From contig JARLJI010000013.1 of the NCBI GenBank assembly GCA_031291295.1, forward strand, positions 1-64,000: a stretch of 64,000 nt of DNA, written 5' to 3'. Shown here one piece after another: positions 46,953 to 56,179 of this stretch. Every line of letters begins with the position of its first letter. The stretch's first letter is position 1. The notes beneath the pieces were generated by a model, which was not told where the DNA came from, did no database searches, and saw only the letters and a list, made by a program, of their open reading frames with translations. The stretch comes from Rhodoferax sp. Its GTDB lineage: Bacteria; Pseudomonadota; Gammaproteobacteria; Burkholderiales; Burkholderiaceae_C. The translations under genes and the position numbers were made by a program.

Positions 46953-47744
46953 TCACCCACCGGTCACAATGGACACGCCGCCATCCACCGCCAGCCACTG
47001 GCCGGTGATGTGCTTGCCGGCATCCGATGCGTACAGCACCGTCAGGCCCTTCAGGTCTTCGTCGTCGCCCAGGCGGTGCAGCGGCGCGTGGGCCGCCAGC
47101 TTCTCCTCGCCCATCGCCTTGAGCGTGCCCTGCGTCATCTTGCTCGGGAAGAAGCCCGGGCAAATGGCGTTGACCGTGATGTTGTACTTGCCCCATTCGG
47201 CGCCCAGCGCGCGCGTGAAGTTGATCACGGCCCCCTTGGAGGTGTTGTAGGCGATGGTCTGCATCTCGGGCGGGTTGCCGCCCAGGCCGGCGATCGATGC
47301 CAGGTTGATAATGCGACCCGACTTGCGCGGGATCATGCTGGTCTTGGCGACATGCTGGCTCAGGATGAAGTAGCCACGGATGTTGAGATTCATCACCTTG
47401 TCCCACGCCTCCACCGGGTGGTCTTCGGCCGGCGCGCCCCAGGCGGCGCCCGCGTTGTTGACCAGGATGTCGATGGCGCCCATGCGCTGCAGGGTCTCGT
47501 CGCCCAGGCGGCGGATGTCGGCTTCCTTGGCGCAGTCGGCGGCGATCCAGCGCGCGTCGATGCCGGCAGCCTGCAGGTCGGCCACAGCCACTTCCAGGTC
47601 TTCAGCCTTGCGCGAGCTCAGCATGATGCGCGCGCCGGCCTCGCCCAGCGCAAACGCCATTTGCAGGCCCAGGCCGCGCGAGCCGCCGGTGACGAGAGCG
47701 GTTTTTCCCTTGAGGTCGAATAGTTGTTGAATGGTCCGGGTCAT
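46953..47744 (-). CDS. SDR oxidoreductase (FabG-like)
   Basis: 263 aa. TGGSRGLG nucleotide motif at about residues 19-26, NNAGAAWG, and the catalytic YNTSKGAV; the C-terminus SIVTGG is typical of FabG-like 3-hydroxyacyl or glucose dehydrogenase relatives. The genes around it make 3-hydroxyacyl or secondary alcohol oxidation likely. It starts 24 nt before the thioesterase on the same strand. Confidence 0.92.
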   Translation of the reverse strand: MTRTIQQLFDLKGKTALVTGGSRGLGLQMAFALGEAGARIMLSSRKAEDLEVAVADLQAAGIDARWIAADCAKEADIRRLGDETLQRMGAIDILVNNAGAAWGAPAEDHPVEAWDKVMNLNIRGYFILSQHVAKTSMIPRKSGRIINLASIAGLGGNPPEMQTIAYNTSKGAVINFTRALGAEWGKYNITVNAICPGFFPSKMTQGTLKAMGEEKLAAHAPLHRLGDDEDLKGLTVLYASDAGKHITGQWLAVDGGVSIVTGG

Positions 47745-47798
47745 GTGGGTCTCCAGCGTGTGTTCAATGGCTAAAAATGAAATGTAAGTGCACAGGCA

Positions 47799-48029
47799 TC
47801 ATCGGTCTTCTTTCAAACGTGAGCGGACGTAAATCAGGACGACCCCCACCGCTGCCACGAGCGCGCCGACAACCATCAGCGACCAGCCCAGCGGGCCGGC
47901 GCCGCGCCGCGTGAACACGCCCAGCACCAGCGTCAGCAGGCCGCCGTAGATCAATACCCAGATCAGCGCTTGCAAACGCGCGATGCTCCTGGAGGACGCG
48001 GTCGCGCCGGACTCCTTGAAAAACCCCAT
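47799..48029 (-). CDS. Small two-helix membrane protein
   Basis: A 76-aa protein with two hydrophobic helices (about residues 20-38 and 46-66) separated by FTRRGAGPLG, and a basic C-terminus. No family is recognised with confidence. The ATG overlaps the stop of the acyl-CoA dehydrogenase gene by one base, so it is in the same operon. It could be a membrane partner of the pathway, but nothing in the sequence shows that. Confidence 0.7.
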   Translation of the reverse strand: MGFFKESGATASSRSIARLQALIWVLIYGGLLTLVLGVFTRRGAGPLGWSLMVVGALVAAVGVVLIYVRSRLKEDR

Positions 48030-49861
48030 CAGAATGCATCTTCGGGCAGGCTGGCGCAGGTCAGGTCACGGCTTTCGACGACATTCAGCCAGGCCCCGAT
48101 CTTGGGCAGCTCATAATGATAAAAATACCTTGCAGCCCCCAACTGGCCTGCAGTTGAAGCTACTGATTGGGTAGCATCCGCGCGCAGCGTGGCGAGCGCC
48201 ACGTCCAGCCAGATCCAGGCCAGCACCGTGTGGCCAAAGGCCTGCATGTAGGGCACGGCGTTGGCCAGCGCGTCGGTGGGCTTGCCGGTGGCCCACGCGG
48301 CCTGGGTGGCGCTCGTGACCCGCTGCAGCGCTTGCCCCAATGCCTGGACATGCTCCGCCAGCTCGGGCACCTGCGCGGCGCGCTCGCGGGTAGCTTCGAT
48401 GCGCGCGGCCAGCAATTGCAGGCCGCGGCCCTCCTCCATCAGCACCTTGCGCCCCAGCAGGTCCATGCCCTGGATGCCGTGCGTGCCCTCGTGGATCATG
48501 TTGAGGCGGTTGTCGCGCCAGTACTGCTCGACCGGGAAATCGCGCGTGTAGCCATAGCCGCCGTGCACCTGGATCGCCAGCGAGTTGGCCTCCAGGCACC
48601 ATTCGCTGGGCCAGCTCTTGGCGATCGGGGTCAGCACTTCGAGTAGCAGGCGCGCCTCGTCGGCCGCCTGTGCAGTTCCGGTGCGCTGCTCGTCCACCAG
48701 GCGCGCGCAATACAACTCCAGCGCCAGCGCGCCTTCGCAGTACGATTTTTGTGCCAGCAGCATGCGCCGGACGTCGGCGTGTTCGATGATGCGGATTTGC
48801 GGCTGCGCCGCATCCTTGCCGCCCACGCCCACGGGCCGGCCCTGCGGCCGGTTTTTCGCATACTCCAGCGATGCCTGATAGCCCGCCATGCCCAGCATGG
48901 TGGCCGCCAGGCCAACGCCGATGCGCGCCTCGTTCATCATGTGGAACATGCAGTGCAGTCCCTTGCCGGGTTGCCCGACCAGGTAGCCGATGGCGCCGCC
49001 CTTGCCTTGCGGCTTGAACTTGCCTTCGCCGAAGTTGAGCAGCGTGTTGGTGGTGGCGCGCCAGCCCAGTTTGTGGTTCAGGCCCGCCAGCGCCACGTCG
49101 TTGCGCTCGCCGGTCAACTGGCCTTGGGTGTCGACCATCTTCTTCGGCACGATGAACAGCGAGATGCCGCGCGTGCCGGGAATCAGCTTGCCGTTCTCGT
49201 CGGGAATCTTGGCGAGCACGATGTGCACGATGTTCTCGGTCAGCTCATGGTCGCCCGAGGAAATCCACATCTTGTTGCCGGTGAGGCGGTAGCGCGGTCC
49301 CAGCGGATCGTTCTGGAAGTCGGCCCCGTCAGGCATTGCGCGCGTCGCGACATCGCTGAGCGACGAGCCGGCCTGCGGCTCGGACAGGCACATGGTGCCG
49401 GCCCAGCGGCCCGAGAACTCGTTCCTGGCGAACACCTCTTTCTGCATGTCGGTGCCATGCACCATCAGCAGGTTCGCGTTGCCGCTGGTCAGCATGTTCG
49501 AGCCGATGCTGACCGAGGCCATCGCGAAGAAGCTGTTGGCCGCCGCCTGCAGCGTGTAGGGCAACTGCATGCCGCCGATGTCGTAATCCTGCGCGGCACT
49601 CAGCATGCCGGACTCGACAAAGGCCTTGTGCGCATCGTGCGTGGCCTGCGGCAGGATTACCTTCTCGCCGTCAAACTGCGGTTCCTGGGTGTCCACGGTG
49701 CGGTTGAACGGCGCGTATTTTTCGCGTGCGATGCGCTCACAGGTGTCGAGCACGGCATCAAAGGTTTCGCGCGAATGATCGGCGAAACGCTCACGCTGGC
49801 TCAGCGACGGCGCGTCGAGCCAGTCATAAAGCAGGAAGTCGAGGGTGGGACGAAGAGGCAT
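48029..49861 (-). CDS. Acyl-CoA dehydrogenase (large, C-terminally extended type)
   Basis: A 610-aa FAD enzyme that makes the trans-2 double bond in acyl-CoA. It shows the N-terminal ACAD extension (RPTLDFLLYDWLDAPSLSQRERF), the FAD/substrate block MCLSEPQAGSSLSDV, the RLTGNKMWISSGDHE strand and the catalytic Glu in IHEGTHGIQGMDLLGRKV, then the acetyl-CoA-dehydrogenase-like C-terminal domain. Near the C-terminus an interspersed element adds about 20 residues. Next in order after the thiolase gene, 75 nt downstream. Confidence 0.95.
   Translation of the reverse strand: MPLRPTLDFLLYDWLDAPSLSQRERFADHSRETFDAVLDTCERIAREKYAPFNRTVDTQEPQFDGEKVILPQATHDAHKAFVESGMLSAAQDYDIGGMQLPYTLQAAANSFFAMASVSIGSNMLTSGNANLLMVHGTDMQKEVFARNEFSGRWAGTMCLSEPQAGSSLSDVATRAMPDGADFQNDPLGPRYRLTGNKMWISSGDHELTENIVHIVLAKIPDENGKLIPGTRGISLFIVPKKMVDTQGQLTGERNDVALAGLNHKLGWRATTNTLLNFGEGKFKPQGKGGAIGYLVGQPGKGLHCMFHMMNEARIGVGLAATMLGMAGYQASLEYAKNRPQGRPVGVGGKDAAQPQIRIIEHADVRRMLLAQKSYCEGALALELYCARLVDEQRTGTAQAADEARLLLEVLTPIAKSWPSEWCLEANSLAIQVHGGYGYTRDFPVEQYWRDNRLNMIHEGTHGIQGMDLLGRKVLMEEGRGLQLLAARIEATRERAAQVPELAEHVQALGQALQRVTSATQAAWATGKPTDALANAVPYMQAFGHTVLAWIWLDVALATLRADATQSVASTAGQLGAARYFYHYELPKIGAWLNVVESRDLTCASLPEDAF
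48115..48178 (-). repeat. Interspersed ~60-bp element in the acyl-CoA dehydrogenase gene (sense)
   Basis: Minus strand: GCTACCCAATCAGTAGCT, variable middle, GGGGGCTGCAAGGTATTTTT. It is in sense and frame 1 (Ala-Thr-Gln-Ser-Val-Ala), in a surface region close to the C-terminus. Confidence 0.8.
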
Positions 49862-49870
49862 GGTATCTCG

Positions 49871-49928
49871 AATGAAAACTGCCGCCAGCCCAGTATCTAC
49901 CTGCGCCGGCAGCTATGAAACCAGGAGC
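49871..49928 (-). repeat. Interspersed ~60-bp element between the thiolase and acyl-CoA dehydrogenase genes
   Basis: Minus strand: GCTCCTGGTTTCATAGCT, variable middle, GGGCTGGCGGCAGTTTTC. It occupies most of the 75-nt gap, in the direction of transcription. Confidence 0.7.
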
Positions 49929-49936
49929 GCCGCGCC

Positions 49937-51112
49937 TCACAGCACCTCGAAAACACCTGCAGCACCCATGCCACCGCCAATGCACATGGTCACGCACACG
50001 CGCTTGGCACCGCGGCGCTTGCCTTCGATCAGCGCATGGCCGGTCAGGCGCTGGCCGGTCACACCATAAGGGTGGCCGACAGCGATGGCACCGCCGTTGA
50101 CGTTCAGGCGGTCGTTCGGAATGCCGAGCTTGTCGCGGCAGTAGATCACCTGCACGGCGAACGCCTCGTTCAGCTCCCACAGGTCGATGTCGCCAACCTT
50201 CAGGCCCAGGCGCGCCAGCACCTTGGGGATCGCGAAGACCGGGCCGATGCCCATCTCGTCGGGCTCGCAGCCGGCCACGGCAAAACCGAGAAAGCGGCCC
50301 AGTGGCTTGAGGCCTTTTTTCTCGGCCAGGGTTTCATTCATCAACACACAGGCGCCGCCGCCGTCGGAGAACTGGCTGGCGTTGCCCGCCGCGATCACGC
50401 CGCCGGGAATAGCGGGTTTGATGCCGCTGATGCCTTCCTTGGTGGTGCCGGCACGGATGCCTTCGTCATTGGTGACGGTGACTTCCTTGCTGCGCAGGCC
50501 CATGACCGGGTCCGCCACCCCCATCGTGACGGTGATAGGCGCGATTTCAGCGGTAAACAGACCTGCTGCCAGCGCCTCCGTGGCCTTTTGCTGGCTGATG
50601 GCGCCGTACTCGTCCATGGCGTCGCGGCTGATGTTGTAGCGCTTGGCCACCTGTTCGGCCGTTTGCAGCATGTTCCAGTAGATTTCCGGCTTGTTTTTCA
50701 CCAGCCACGGGTCGGCCAGCATGTGTTTGTTCATTTCCTGCTGCACGCAGGAGATGCTCTCCACACCACCCGCCACAAACACATCGGCTTCGCCGGCAAT
50801 GATGCGTTGCGCGGCCAGGGCAATGGCTTGCAGCCCGGACGAGCAAAAACGGTTGACCGTCATGCCCGAAACAGTGACCGGGCAACCCGCACGCAGCGCG
50901 ATCTGGCGCGCGATGTTGGCACCGGTCGCGCCCTCGGGGTTGGCGCAGCCCATGATCACGTCTTCGACTTCGGCGGCTTCGATGCCGGCGCGGCTAATGG
51001 CGTGCTGCACAGCATGGCCACCCAGGGTGGCGCCGTGCGTCATGTTGAAGGAACCCTTCCAGCTCTTGGCGAGCGGCGTGCGGGCAGTGGAGACGATTAC
51101 GGCTGAGGTCAT
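49937..51112 (-). CDS. fadA: Acetyl-CoA C-acyltransferase (3-ketoacyl-CoA thiolase)
   Basis: A 391-aa thiolase. The nucleophile is Cys90 in [11 protein letters not shown]; the His motif GHPYGVTG (in place of the usual GHPxGxSG) and the second Cys in CIGGGMG near the C-terminus complete the site. Length matches degradative thiolases. It starts 8 nt after the fadB-like gene, giving the two-subunit beta-oxidation complex order fadB-fadA. Confidence 0.95.
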   Translation of the reverse strand: MTSAVIVSTARTPLAKSWKGSFNMTHGATLGGHAVQHAISRAGIEAAEVEDVIMGCANPEGATGANIARQIALRAGCPVTVSGMTVNRFCSSGLQAIALAAQRIIAGEADVFVAGGVESISCVQQEMNKHMLADPWLVKNKPEIYWNMLQTAEQVAKRYNISRDAMDEYGAISQQKATEALAAGLFTAEIAPITVTMGVADPVMGLRSKEVTVTNDEGIRAGTTKEGISGIKPAIPGGVIAAGNASQFSDGGGACVLMNETLAEKKGLKPLGRFLGFAVAGCEPDEMGIGPVFAIPKVLARLGLKVGDIDLWELNEAFAVQVIYCRDKLGIPNDRLNVNGGAIAVGHPYGVTGQRLTGHALIEGKRRGAKRVCVTMCIGGGMGAAGVFEVL

Positions 51113-51120
51113 GATGGTCC

Positions 51121-53223
51121 TTATTGATTAAACGTCTTGCCTTCGGCGACCAGCTTGGCCAGCAGTGGCGCGGGTTGCCAGAACTTGGCGTCGTCCAGCG
51201 GGTTCTGGGCGAAACGGTGCATGGCCTGCACCACGTTGAACAGGCCGACCTGGTCGGCGTACAGCATCGGGCCACCGCGCCAGAGCGGGAAACCGTAGCC
51301 GGTGAGGTAGACCATGTCGATGTCGCTGGCCTTCGACGCAATGCCTTCTTCGAGGATGCGGGCAGCCTCGTTGACCAGCGAGTACACCAGGCGCTGCACG
51401 ATTTCCTCGTCGGAGATCTTGCGCGGCGTGATGCCCAGCGACTTGCGGTGCTCGGCAATCATGTCTTCCACCAGCTTGCTCGGAATGGCGTCGCGCTTGC
51501 CGGCCTGGTAGTCGTACCAGCCGGCGCCGGTTTTTTGCCCGAAGCGGCCCAGCTCGCAGAGCAGGTCAGCTGTCTTGCTGTATTTCATGTCGGGCTTTTC
51601 CGTGTAGCGGCGCTTGCGGATGGCCCAGCCAATATCGTTGCCGGCCAGGTCCCCCATGCGGAACGGACCCATCGCAAAGCCGAACTTCTCGATGGCCTTG
51701 TCCACCTGCGAGGGCGTGCAGCCTTCATCCAGCAAAAAGCCGCCCTGGCGGCCGTACTGCTCGATCATGCGGTTGCCGATGAAGCCGTCGCAGACACCGG
51801 AAACCACCGAGGTCTTCTTGATCTTCTTGCCCAGTGCCATGACCGTGGCCAGTACATCCTTGCCCGTCTTGGCGCCGCGCACCACCTCGAGCAGCTTCAT
51901 GACGTTGGCCGGACTGAAGAAGTGCGTGCCGATCACGTCCTGCGGACGCTTGGTGAAGGCGGCGATCTTGTTCACATCGAGCGTGGAGGTGTTGGAGGCC
52001 AGGATCGCGCCGGGCTTCATCACTTCGTCGAGCTTCTCGAACACCTTTTGCTTGACGCCCATTTCCTCGAACACGGCCTCGATCACCATGTCGGCGTCCT
52101 TGAGGTCGTTGTAGTCGAGTGTGGTGGACAGCAAGGCCATGCGCTGCTCGTACTTGTCTGCCTTCAGCTTGCCGCGCTTGACCTGGGATTCGTAGTTCTT
52201 GCGGATGGTGGCGACGCCGCGATCCAGCGCTTCCTGCTTCATCTCCAGCATCTTCACCGGGATGCCGGCGTTGAGGAAGTTCATGGCGATGCCGCCGCCC
52301 ATCGTGCCGGCGCCGATGACAGCTATCGATTTAATAGCGCGTTGCGGTGTATCGGCGGGTACATCGGGGATTTTGGAGGCAGCCCGCTCGGCCATGAAGA
52401 CATGCCGTAGCGCGCGGCACTCGGGCGTCCACATCAGGTTGATGAAGATCTCGCGTTCCGTCACCATGCCGGCGTCAAACTTCTGCTGGGTGGCCGCTTC
52501 GACTGCATCGACGCATTTGCCGGGCGCCGGGAAGTTCTTCGCCATCCCCTTGACCATGTTGCGCGCGAACTGGAAGTAGGCGTCGCCCAGCGGGTGCTTG
52601 CACGGCAGGTTGCGCACCAGCGGTAGCGGACGCGCATCGGCGATGGAGCGGGCAAAGGCCAGCGCGTCTTCCGGCAGCGACTCGACCGAGGCGGCCATCT
52701 TGTCGAACAGTTTCTGACCGGGCAGCGAGGCCAGCATCTCGCTCTTGACGGGCTCGCCGCTCACGATCATGTTGAGGGCCGTTTCGACGCCGAGGACACG
52801 CGGCAGGCGCTGCGTGCCGCCGGCACCGGGAATCAGGCCGAGCTTGACTTCGGGCAAGGCCACGTTGCAGCCCGGTGCGGCAATGCGGTAGTGGCAACCC
52901 AACGAGAGTTCCAGCCCACCGCCCATGGCCACCGAATGCACTGCGGCCACCACGGGTTTGGACGAGTTCTCGACCGCCAGGATCACGCTCAGCAGATTGG
53001 GTTCCTGCAACGCCTTGGGTGTGCCGAACTCATTGATGTCGGCGCCGCCCGAAAAGGCCTTGCCCGCGCCGGTGATGACGATGGCCTTGACGGCCGCATC
53101 GTCGTTGGCTTTGGACAGGCCATCGGTAATGCCGACCCGGGTTGCATGCCCCAGGCCATTCACCGGGGGATTGTTCAGGGTGATCACGGCAACATCGCCG
53201 TGAACTTTGTATTCTGCCGTCAT
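51121..53223 (-). CDS. fadB: Multifunctional enoyl-CoA hydratase / 3-hydroxyacyl-CoA dehydrogenase
   Basis: 700 aa. The N-terminal crotonase domain (1-190) has the oxyanion loop [10 protein letters not shown], Glu105 in GGGLELSLG and Glu125 in [11 protein letters not shown]. From about residue 298 comes the NAD domain ([14 protein letters not shown]), then [17 protein letters not shown] with the catalytic His, and two C-terminal dehydrogenase domains. It resembles FadJ/peroxisomal-type enzymes more than E. coli FadB (N-terminus shorter). A good -35/-10 pair, a TGCA palindrome and a CGAACGTTCG palindrome lie upstream. First gene of the downstream catabolic operon. Confidence 0.95.
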   Translation of the reverse strand: MTAEYKVHGDVAVITLNNPPVNGLGHATRVGITDGLSKANDDAAVKAIVITGAGKAFSGGADINEFGTPKALQEPNLLSVILAVENSSKPVVAAVHSVAMGGGLELSLGCHYRIAAPGCNVALPEVKLGLIPGAGGTQRLPRVLGVETALNMIVSGEPVKSEMLASLPGQKLFDKMAASVESLPEDALAFARSIADARPLPLVRNLPCKHPLGDAYFQFARNMVKGMAKNFPAPGKCVDAVEAATQQKFDAGMVTEREIFINLMWTPECRALRHVFMAERAASKIPDVPADTPQRAIKSIAVIGAGTMGGGIAMNFLNAGIPVKMLEMKQEALDRGVATIRKNYESQVKRGKLKADKYEQRMALLSTTLDYNDLKDADMVIEAVFEEMGVKQKVFEKLDEVMKPGAILASNTSTLDVNKIAAFTKRPQDVIGTHFFSPANVMKLLEVVRGAKTGKDVLATVMALGKKIKKTSVVSGVCDGFIGNRMIEQYGRQGGFLLDEGCTPSQVDKAIEKFGFAMGPFRMGDLAGNDIGWAIRKRRYTEKPDMKYSKTADLLCELGRFGQKTGAGWYDYQAGKRDAIPSKLVEDMIAEHRKSLGITPRKISDEEIVQRLVYSLVNEAARILEEGIASKASDIDMVYLTGYGFPLWRGGPMLYADQVGLFNVVQAMHRFAQNPLDDAKFWQPAPLLAKLVAEGKTFNQ
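52314..52338 (-). repeat. Partial interspersed element in the fadB-like gene (sense)
   Basis: Minus strand GCTATTAAATCGATAGCT encodes Ala-Ile-Lys-Ser-Ile-Ala directly before the NAD-binding GAGTMG loop. The right half is absent. It may be a truncated copy or convergent sequence. Confidence 0.4.
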
Positions 53224-53252
53224 GCTGGTGTTCCTTGAAAGAAGAAAAAGAA

Positions 53253-53262
53253 CGAACGTTCG
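53253..53262 (-). promoter_or_regulatory. CGAACGTTCG palindrome downstream of the fadB -10 box
   Basis: A perfect 10-bp palindrome just after the predicted transcription start, where a repressor would block initiation. The form is like operators of TetR-type fatty-acid regulators; no such regulator is encoded in the window. Confidence 0.5.
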
Positions 53263-53268
53263 CTTTTG

Positions 53269-53296
53269 ATTTTAAAAGCTTTATGTTGCACTGCAA
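53269..53296 (-). promoter_or_regulatory. Sigma-70 promoter of the fadB operon
   Basis: Minus strand: TTGCAG (53296-53291), 16-nt spacer, TAAAAT (53274-53269). The AAGGA ribosome site is 8 nt before the fadB ATG. The -35 lies within TTGCA-N-TGCAA (53286-53296), part of a 20-mer (53280-53299) that is almost the same as one in the phasin promoter. Confidence 0.6.
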
Positions 53297-53303
53297 CGCT
53301 TCG

Positions 53304-53321
53304 TTGTCCCGACAGGGACAA
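53304..53321 (-). terminator. Hairpin after livF
   Basis: TTGTCCC and GGGACAA form a 7-bp stem with a GACA loop 14 nt after the livF stop. There is no strong T-run. It could end the transporter transcript before the fadB promoter. Confidence 0.45.
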
Positions 53322-53334
53322 GCTTATGCGCAAC

Positions 53335-54024
53335 TCACACCTCAAGCCATTCCTTGCGGATATCGTTGTTGGCCCGCAGCGTGGCGGGCGTGCCCTGGAA
53401 CACGATGCTGCCATGCCCCATGACCAGCGCACGGTCGGAAATCGCCATCGCAATGGTCAGCTTCTGCTCGATCAGCAAAACAGAAATGCCACGCTCCTTG
53501 AGCGTCTTGAGGTACTCCCCGACCAGCTCGACAATCTTCGGCGCCAGCCCTTCGGTCGGCTCGTCGATGATGATCAGGTCCGGGTCGCCCATCAGCGTGC
53601 GGCACAGGGTCAGCATCTGCTGCTCGCCGCCCGACAGCACGCCGGCCTCGGTGTGCTGTCGCTCCTTCAGGCGCGGGAACATCCGGTACATGTCGTCAAA
53701 CGACCAGCGACCGCCCTTGCCTTTTTGACCCAGCAACAGGTTTTGCTGCACCGTCAGCCGCGGGAAGATGTCGCGGCTCTCGGGCACATAGCCAATGCCG
53801 GAGTGGGCGATCTCGTAGGCTTTTTTACCCAGCGTCTCCTGGTCTTTCCAGCGCAGCGAGCCTTCGCAGTGCACCAGGCCCATGATGGCCTTGGCCGTGG
53901 TGGAGCGCCCCGAGCCGTTGCGCCCGAGCAGCGCCACGATTTCGCCGGGATGGACCTCGAACGAAACCCCGTGCAGTACGTGACTCTTGCCGTAGAAGGC
54001 GTGCAGATTGTCGATTTTCAGCAT
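53335..54024 (-). CDS. livF: Liv-type ABC transporter ATPase (LivF-like)
   Basis: 229 aa from ATG 54024; the frame extends further upstream. Q-loop, signature LSGGEQQML, Walker B LIIIDEPTEGLAP and the switch region are normal. The Walker A is unusual: GRNGSGRST at 34-42, with Arg40 (codon cgc) in the place of the invariant Lys. It is the second ATPase of the importer. A 91-nt gap with an intergenic repeat separates it from livG. Confidence 0.92.
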   Translation of the reverse strand: MLKIDNLHAFYGKSHVLHGVSFEVHPGEIVALLGRNGSGRSTTAKAIMGLVHCEGSLRWKDQETLGKKAYEIAHSGIGYVPESRDIFPRLTVQQNLLLGQKGKGGRWSFDDMYRMFPRLKERQHTEAGVLSGGEQQMLTLCRTLMGDPDLIIIDEPTEGLAPKIVELVGEYLKTLKERGISVLLIEQKLTIAMAISDRALVMGHGSIVFQGTPATLRANNDIRKEWLEV

Positions 54025-54037
54025 GTCGGGACTCCCG

Positions 54038-54108
54038 CCGGGCCGCCCCAAGGGAGGCTTGCGCCCCCTCGGGGGGCAGCGATTACACGAAGTGATGAGC
54101 GTGGGGGC
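54038..54108. repeat. Second intergenic repeat type (GC-rich hairpin element)
   Basis: Contains GGCCGCCCCAAGGGAGG, then a GCCCCCTC-GGGGGGC hairpin, then ACACGAAGTG and GAGCGTGGGGGC. From memory, very similar 70-bp units are frequent between genes in Comamonadaceae genomes. It fills the livG-livF gap. Confidence 0.7.
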
Positions 54109-54115
54109 ACCATGT

Positions 54116-54886
54116 TTAATGCCCTCCCGCCTGCTGGTCGGCGACCGAGGAGCCGAGATAGGCCTCCTGTACGCGCTGGTTGGCGCGCACCGCCTCGGGC
54201 ACATCGAAGGCGAGGACCTCGCCATACACCACCACGGCGATCTTGTCGGCCAGGCCAAACACCACGCCCATGTCGTGCTCCACCGTCAGCAAGGTTTTGC
54301 CCACGGTGACTTCCTTGATCAGGCTGATGAAGCGCGTGGTTTCCGACTTGCTCATGCCGGCCGTCGGTTCGTCCAGCAGGATCACGTTGGCGCCACCCGC
54401 GATCGTGACGCCAATCTCGAGCGCGCGCTGTTCGGCGTAGGTCAGGTTGATGGCGAGCACGTCGCGCTTTTTGTCCAACTTGATCATTTTCATCAAGGCA
54501 TCGGCGCGCTCGTTGGCGTCGTCCAGATTCGCCAGGAACTTCAGGAAGGTGTATTTGTAGCCCAGGCTCCAGAGCACACCGCAGCGCAGGTTCTCGAACA
54601 CGCTGAGCTTGGGAAAGATGTTGGTGATCTGGAAGCTGCGCGACAGGCCCAGGCGGTTGATTTCGAACGGCCGCTTGCCGTTGATGCGGTGGCCGTTGAG
54701 CAGCACATCGCCGCTGGTGGGCTCGAAGCGGCCGCTGATCAGGTTGAACAGCGTGGATTTGCCGGCGCCGTTCGGCCCGATGATGGCCACGCGCTCGCCC
54801 GCCGTCACGGCCAGGTTCACGCCGCGGATGATCTCGGTCTTGCCAAAACTCTTGCGCAGGTCTTTGAGTTCAAGTGCGAAGCTCAT
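54116..54886 (-). CDS. livG: Liv-type ABC transporter ATPase (LivG-like)
   Basis: 256 aa from ATG 54886, which overlaps the livM stop. Walker A GPNGAGKST and Walker B VILLDEPTAGMS are intact, and the Q-loop SFQITNIFP is present. The signature reads LTYAEQRAL, with Ala at the position where LivG normally has Gly (LSYGEQR). The C-terminus ends with the usual YLG motif followed by a short tail. Confidence 0.93.
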   Translation of the reverse strand: MSFALELKDLRKSFGKTEIIRGVNLAVTAGERVAIIGPNGAGKSTLFNLISGRFEPTSGDVLLNGHRINGKRPFEINRLGLSRSFQITNIFPKLSVFENLRCGVLWSLGYKYTFLKFLANLDDANERADALMKMIKLDKKRDVLAINLTYAEQRALEIGVTIAGGANVILLDEPTAGMSKSETTRFISLIKEVTVGKTLLTVEHDMGVVFGLADKIAVVVYGEVLAFDVPEAVRANQRVQEAYLGSSVADQQAGGH

Positions 54887-56175
54887 AGGGCCTCCCGACG
54901 TCGGGTTTCGTTTTCGATGTACTCCTGCACGGCGCTCCATTTGCGCGCAAATTGCCGGCGCGTGAGCTCGAACAGGACGATACCCACTCCCATCACAAGG
55001 CCCGCGCCCAGCCAGCTGCCCAGCGCATTCACGTTGAGCGTGGCCCCCATGAAAGCCACCCCGGGGCCCTGGCCTGCGTTGAGCTGCACGTGGTAGACCA
55101 TTTCAATCAGGGCGGCCGCCCCCACCAGGATGACAAACGCGGTTGCGGCCAGCGCCAGGTAATGAACCAGCAGCTGCCGCAGCTTGCCAAAGGAGGCGAC
55201 GCGCACGTTCATCATGATGAGGCTGGCGATGCCGCCGGGGGCATACATGACCATGAACAGGAACGCGAGTCCCAGGTACAGCAGCCAGGCCCTGGTCAAC
55301 TCGCTAAGCACCACGGTCGCCAGCACCATCAGAATGCCGCCAATGATGGGGCCGAAAAAGAACGTGGCCCCGCCCAGAAAGGTGAACAGCAAGTACGCGC
55401 CCGAGCGGTAGCCGCTGACCACCTCGGAGGTTACAAGCTCGAAGTTCAGCGCCGCCAGGCCGCCCGAAATGCCGGCAAAGAAGCCCGCAACGAGGAAGGC
55501 GAAGTAGCGCACCTTCTGCGTGTCATAACCCACGAATTCCACCCGCTCCGGATTGTCGCGCACGGCGTTGAGCATGCGGCCCAGCGGCGTGCGGGTAAAG
55601 GCGAACATCAGTGCCGTGCAGATAAAGGTGTAGATCGCAATCAGATAGTACAGCTGGATTTGCGGGCCGAAGGTGATGCCCAGCGGGTGCGCGCCGGTGA
55701 CCCGGTCCCCGGAGATGCCGCCCTCGCCGCCAAAGACCCCGGGGAACATCAGCGACATCGCGGCCACCAGTTCGCCAATGCCCAGCGTGATCATGGCAAA
55801 CGTCGTGCCGGATTTCTTGGTGGTCACCCATCCCAGAAGCACCGCAAAGGCAAGGCCCCCCAAACCACCGGCCAGCGGGATCAGGCTGACGGGTACATGC
55901 AGTTTGCCGGCGTCTACCAGGGTGAGCACATGGATGGCCAGGAAGGCGCCCAGTCCCGAGTGCACGGCGTGGCCAAAACTGAGCATGCCGCCCTGTCCGA
56001 GCAGCATGTTGTAGCTCAGGCACACGATGATGGCCACACCCATCTGGCTCAGCATGGTCTGGCTCAGGCTGCTGGTAAACACCAGCGGTGCCACTGCCAG
56101 CACCAGGGCAAAGCCAGACCAGACAACGAATCGTCCGACGTTCAGCGGCTTGAATTGATAGGTGTTGGATCGCAT
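54883..56175 (-). CDS. livM: Liv-type ABC transporter permease (LivM-like)
   Basis: A 430-aa membrane protein with about ten helices and the LivM landmarks MLLGQGGMLSFGHAVHSGLGAF, GGEGGISGDRV and RTPLGRMLNAVRDNPERVEFVGYD, the cytoplasmic loop that meets the ATPase. The C-terminal part is about 70-100 residues longer than in E. coli-like LivM and adds two further hydrophobic helices. It lies 4 nt after livH. Confidence 0.93.
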   Translation of the reverse strand: MRSNTYQFKPLNVGRFVVWSGFALVLAVAPLVFTSSLSQTMLSQMGVAIIVCLSYNMLLGQGGMLSFGHAVHSGLGAFLAIHVLTLVDAGKLHVPVSLIPLAGGLGGLAFAVLLGWVTTKKSGTTFAMITLGIGELVAAMSLMFPGVFGGEGGISGDRVTGAHPLGITFGPQIQLYYLIAIYTFICTALMFAFTRTPLGRMLNAVRDNPERVEFVGYDTQKVRYFAFLVAGFFAGISGGLAALNFELVTSEVVSGYRSGAYLLFTFLGGATFFFGPIIGGILMVLATVVLSELTRAWLLYLGLAFLFMVMYAPGGIASLIMMNVRVASFGKLRQLLVHYLALAATAFVILVGAAALIEMVYHVQLNAGQGPGVAFMGATLNVNALGSWLGAGLVMGVGIVLFELTRRQFARKWSAVQEYIENETRRREAL

Positions 56176-56179
56176 GCGG

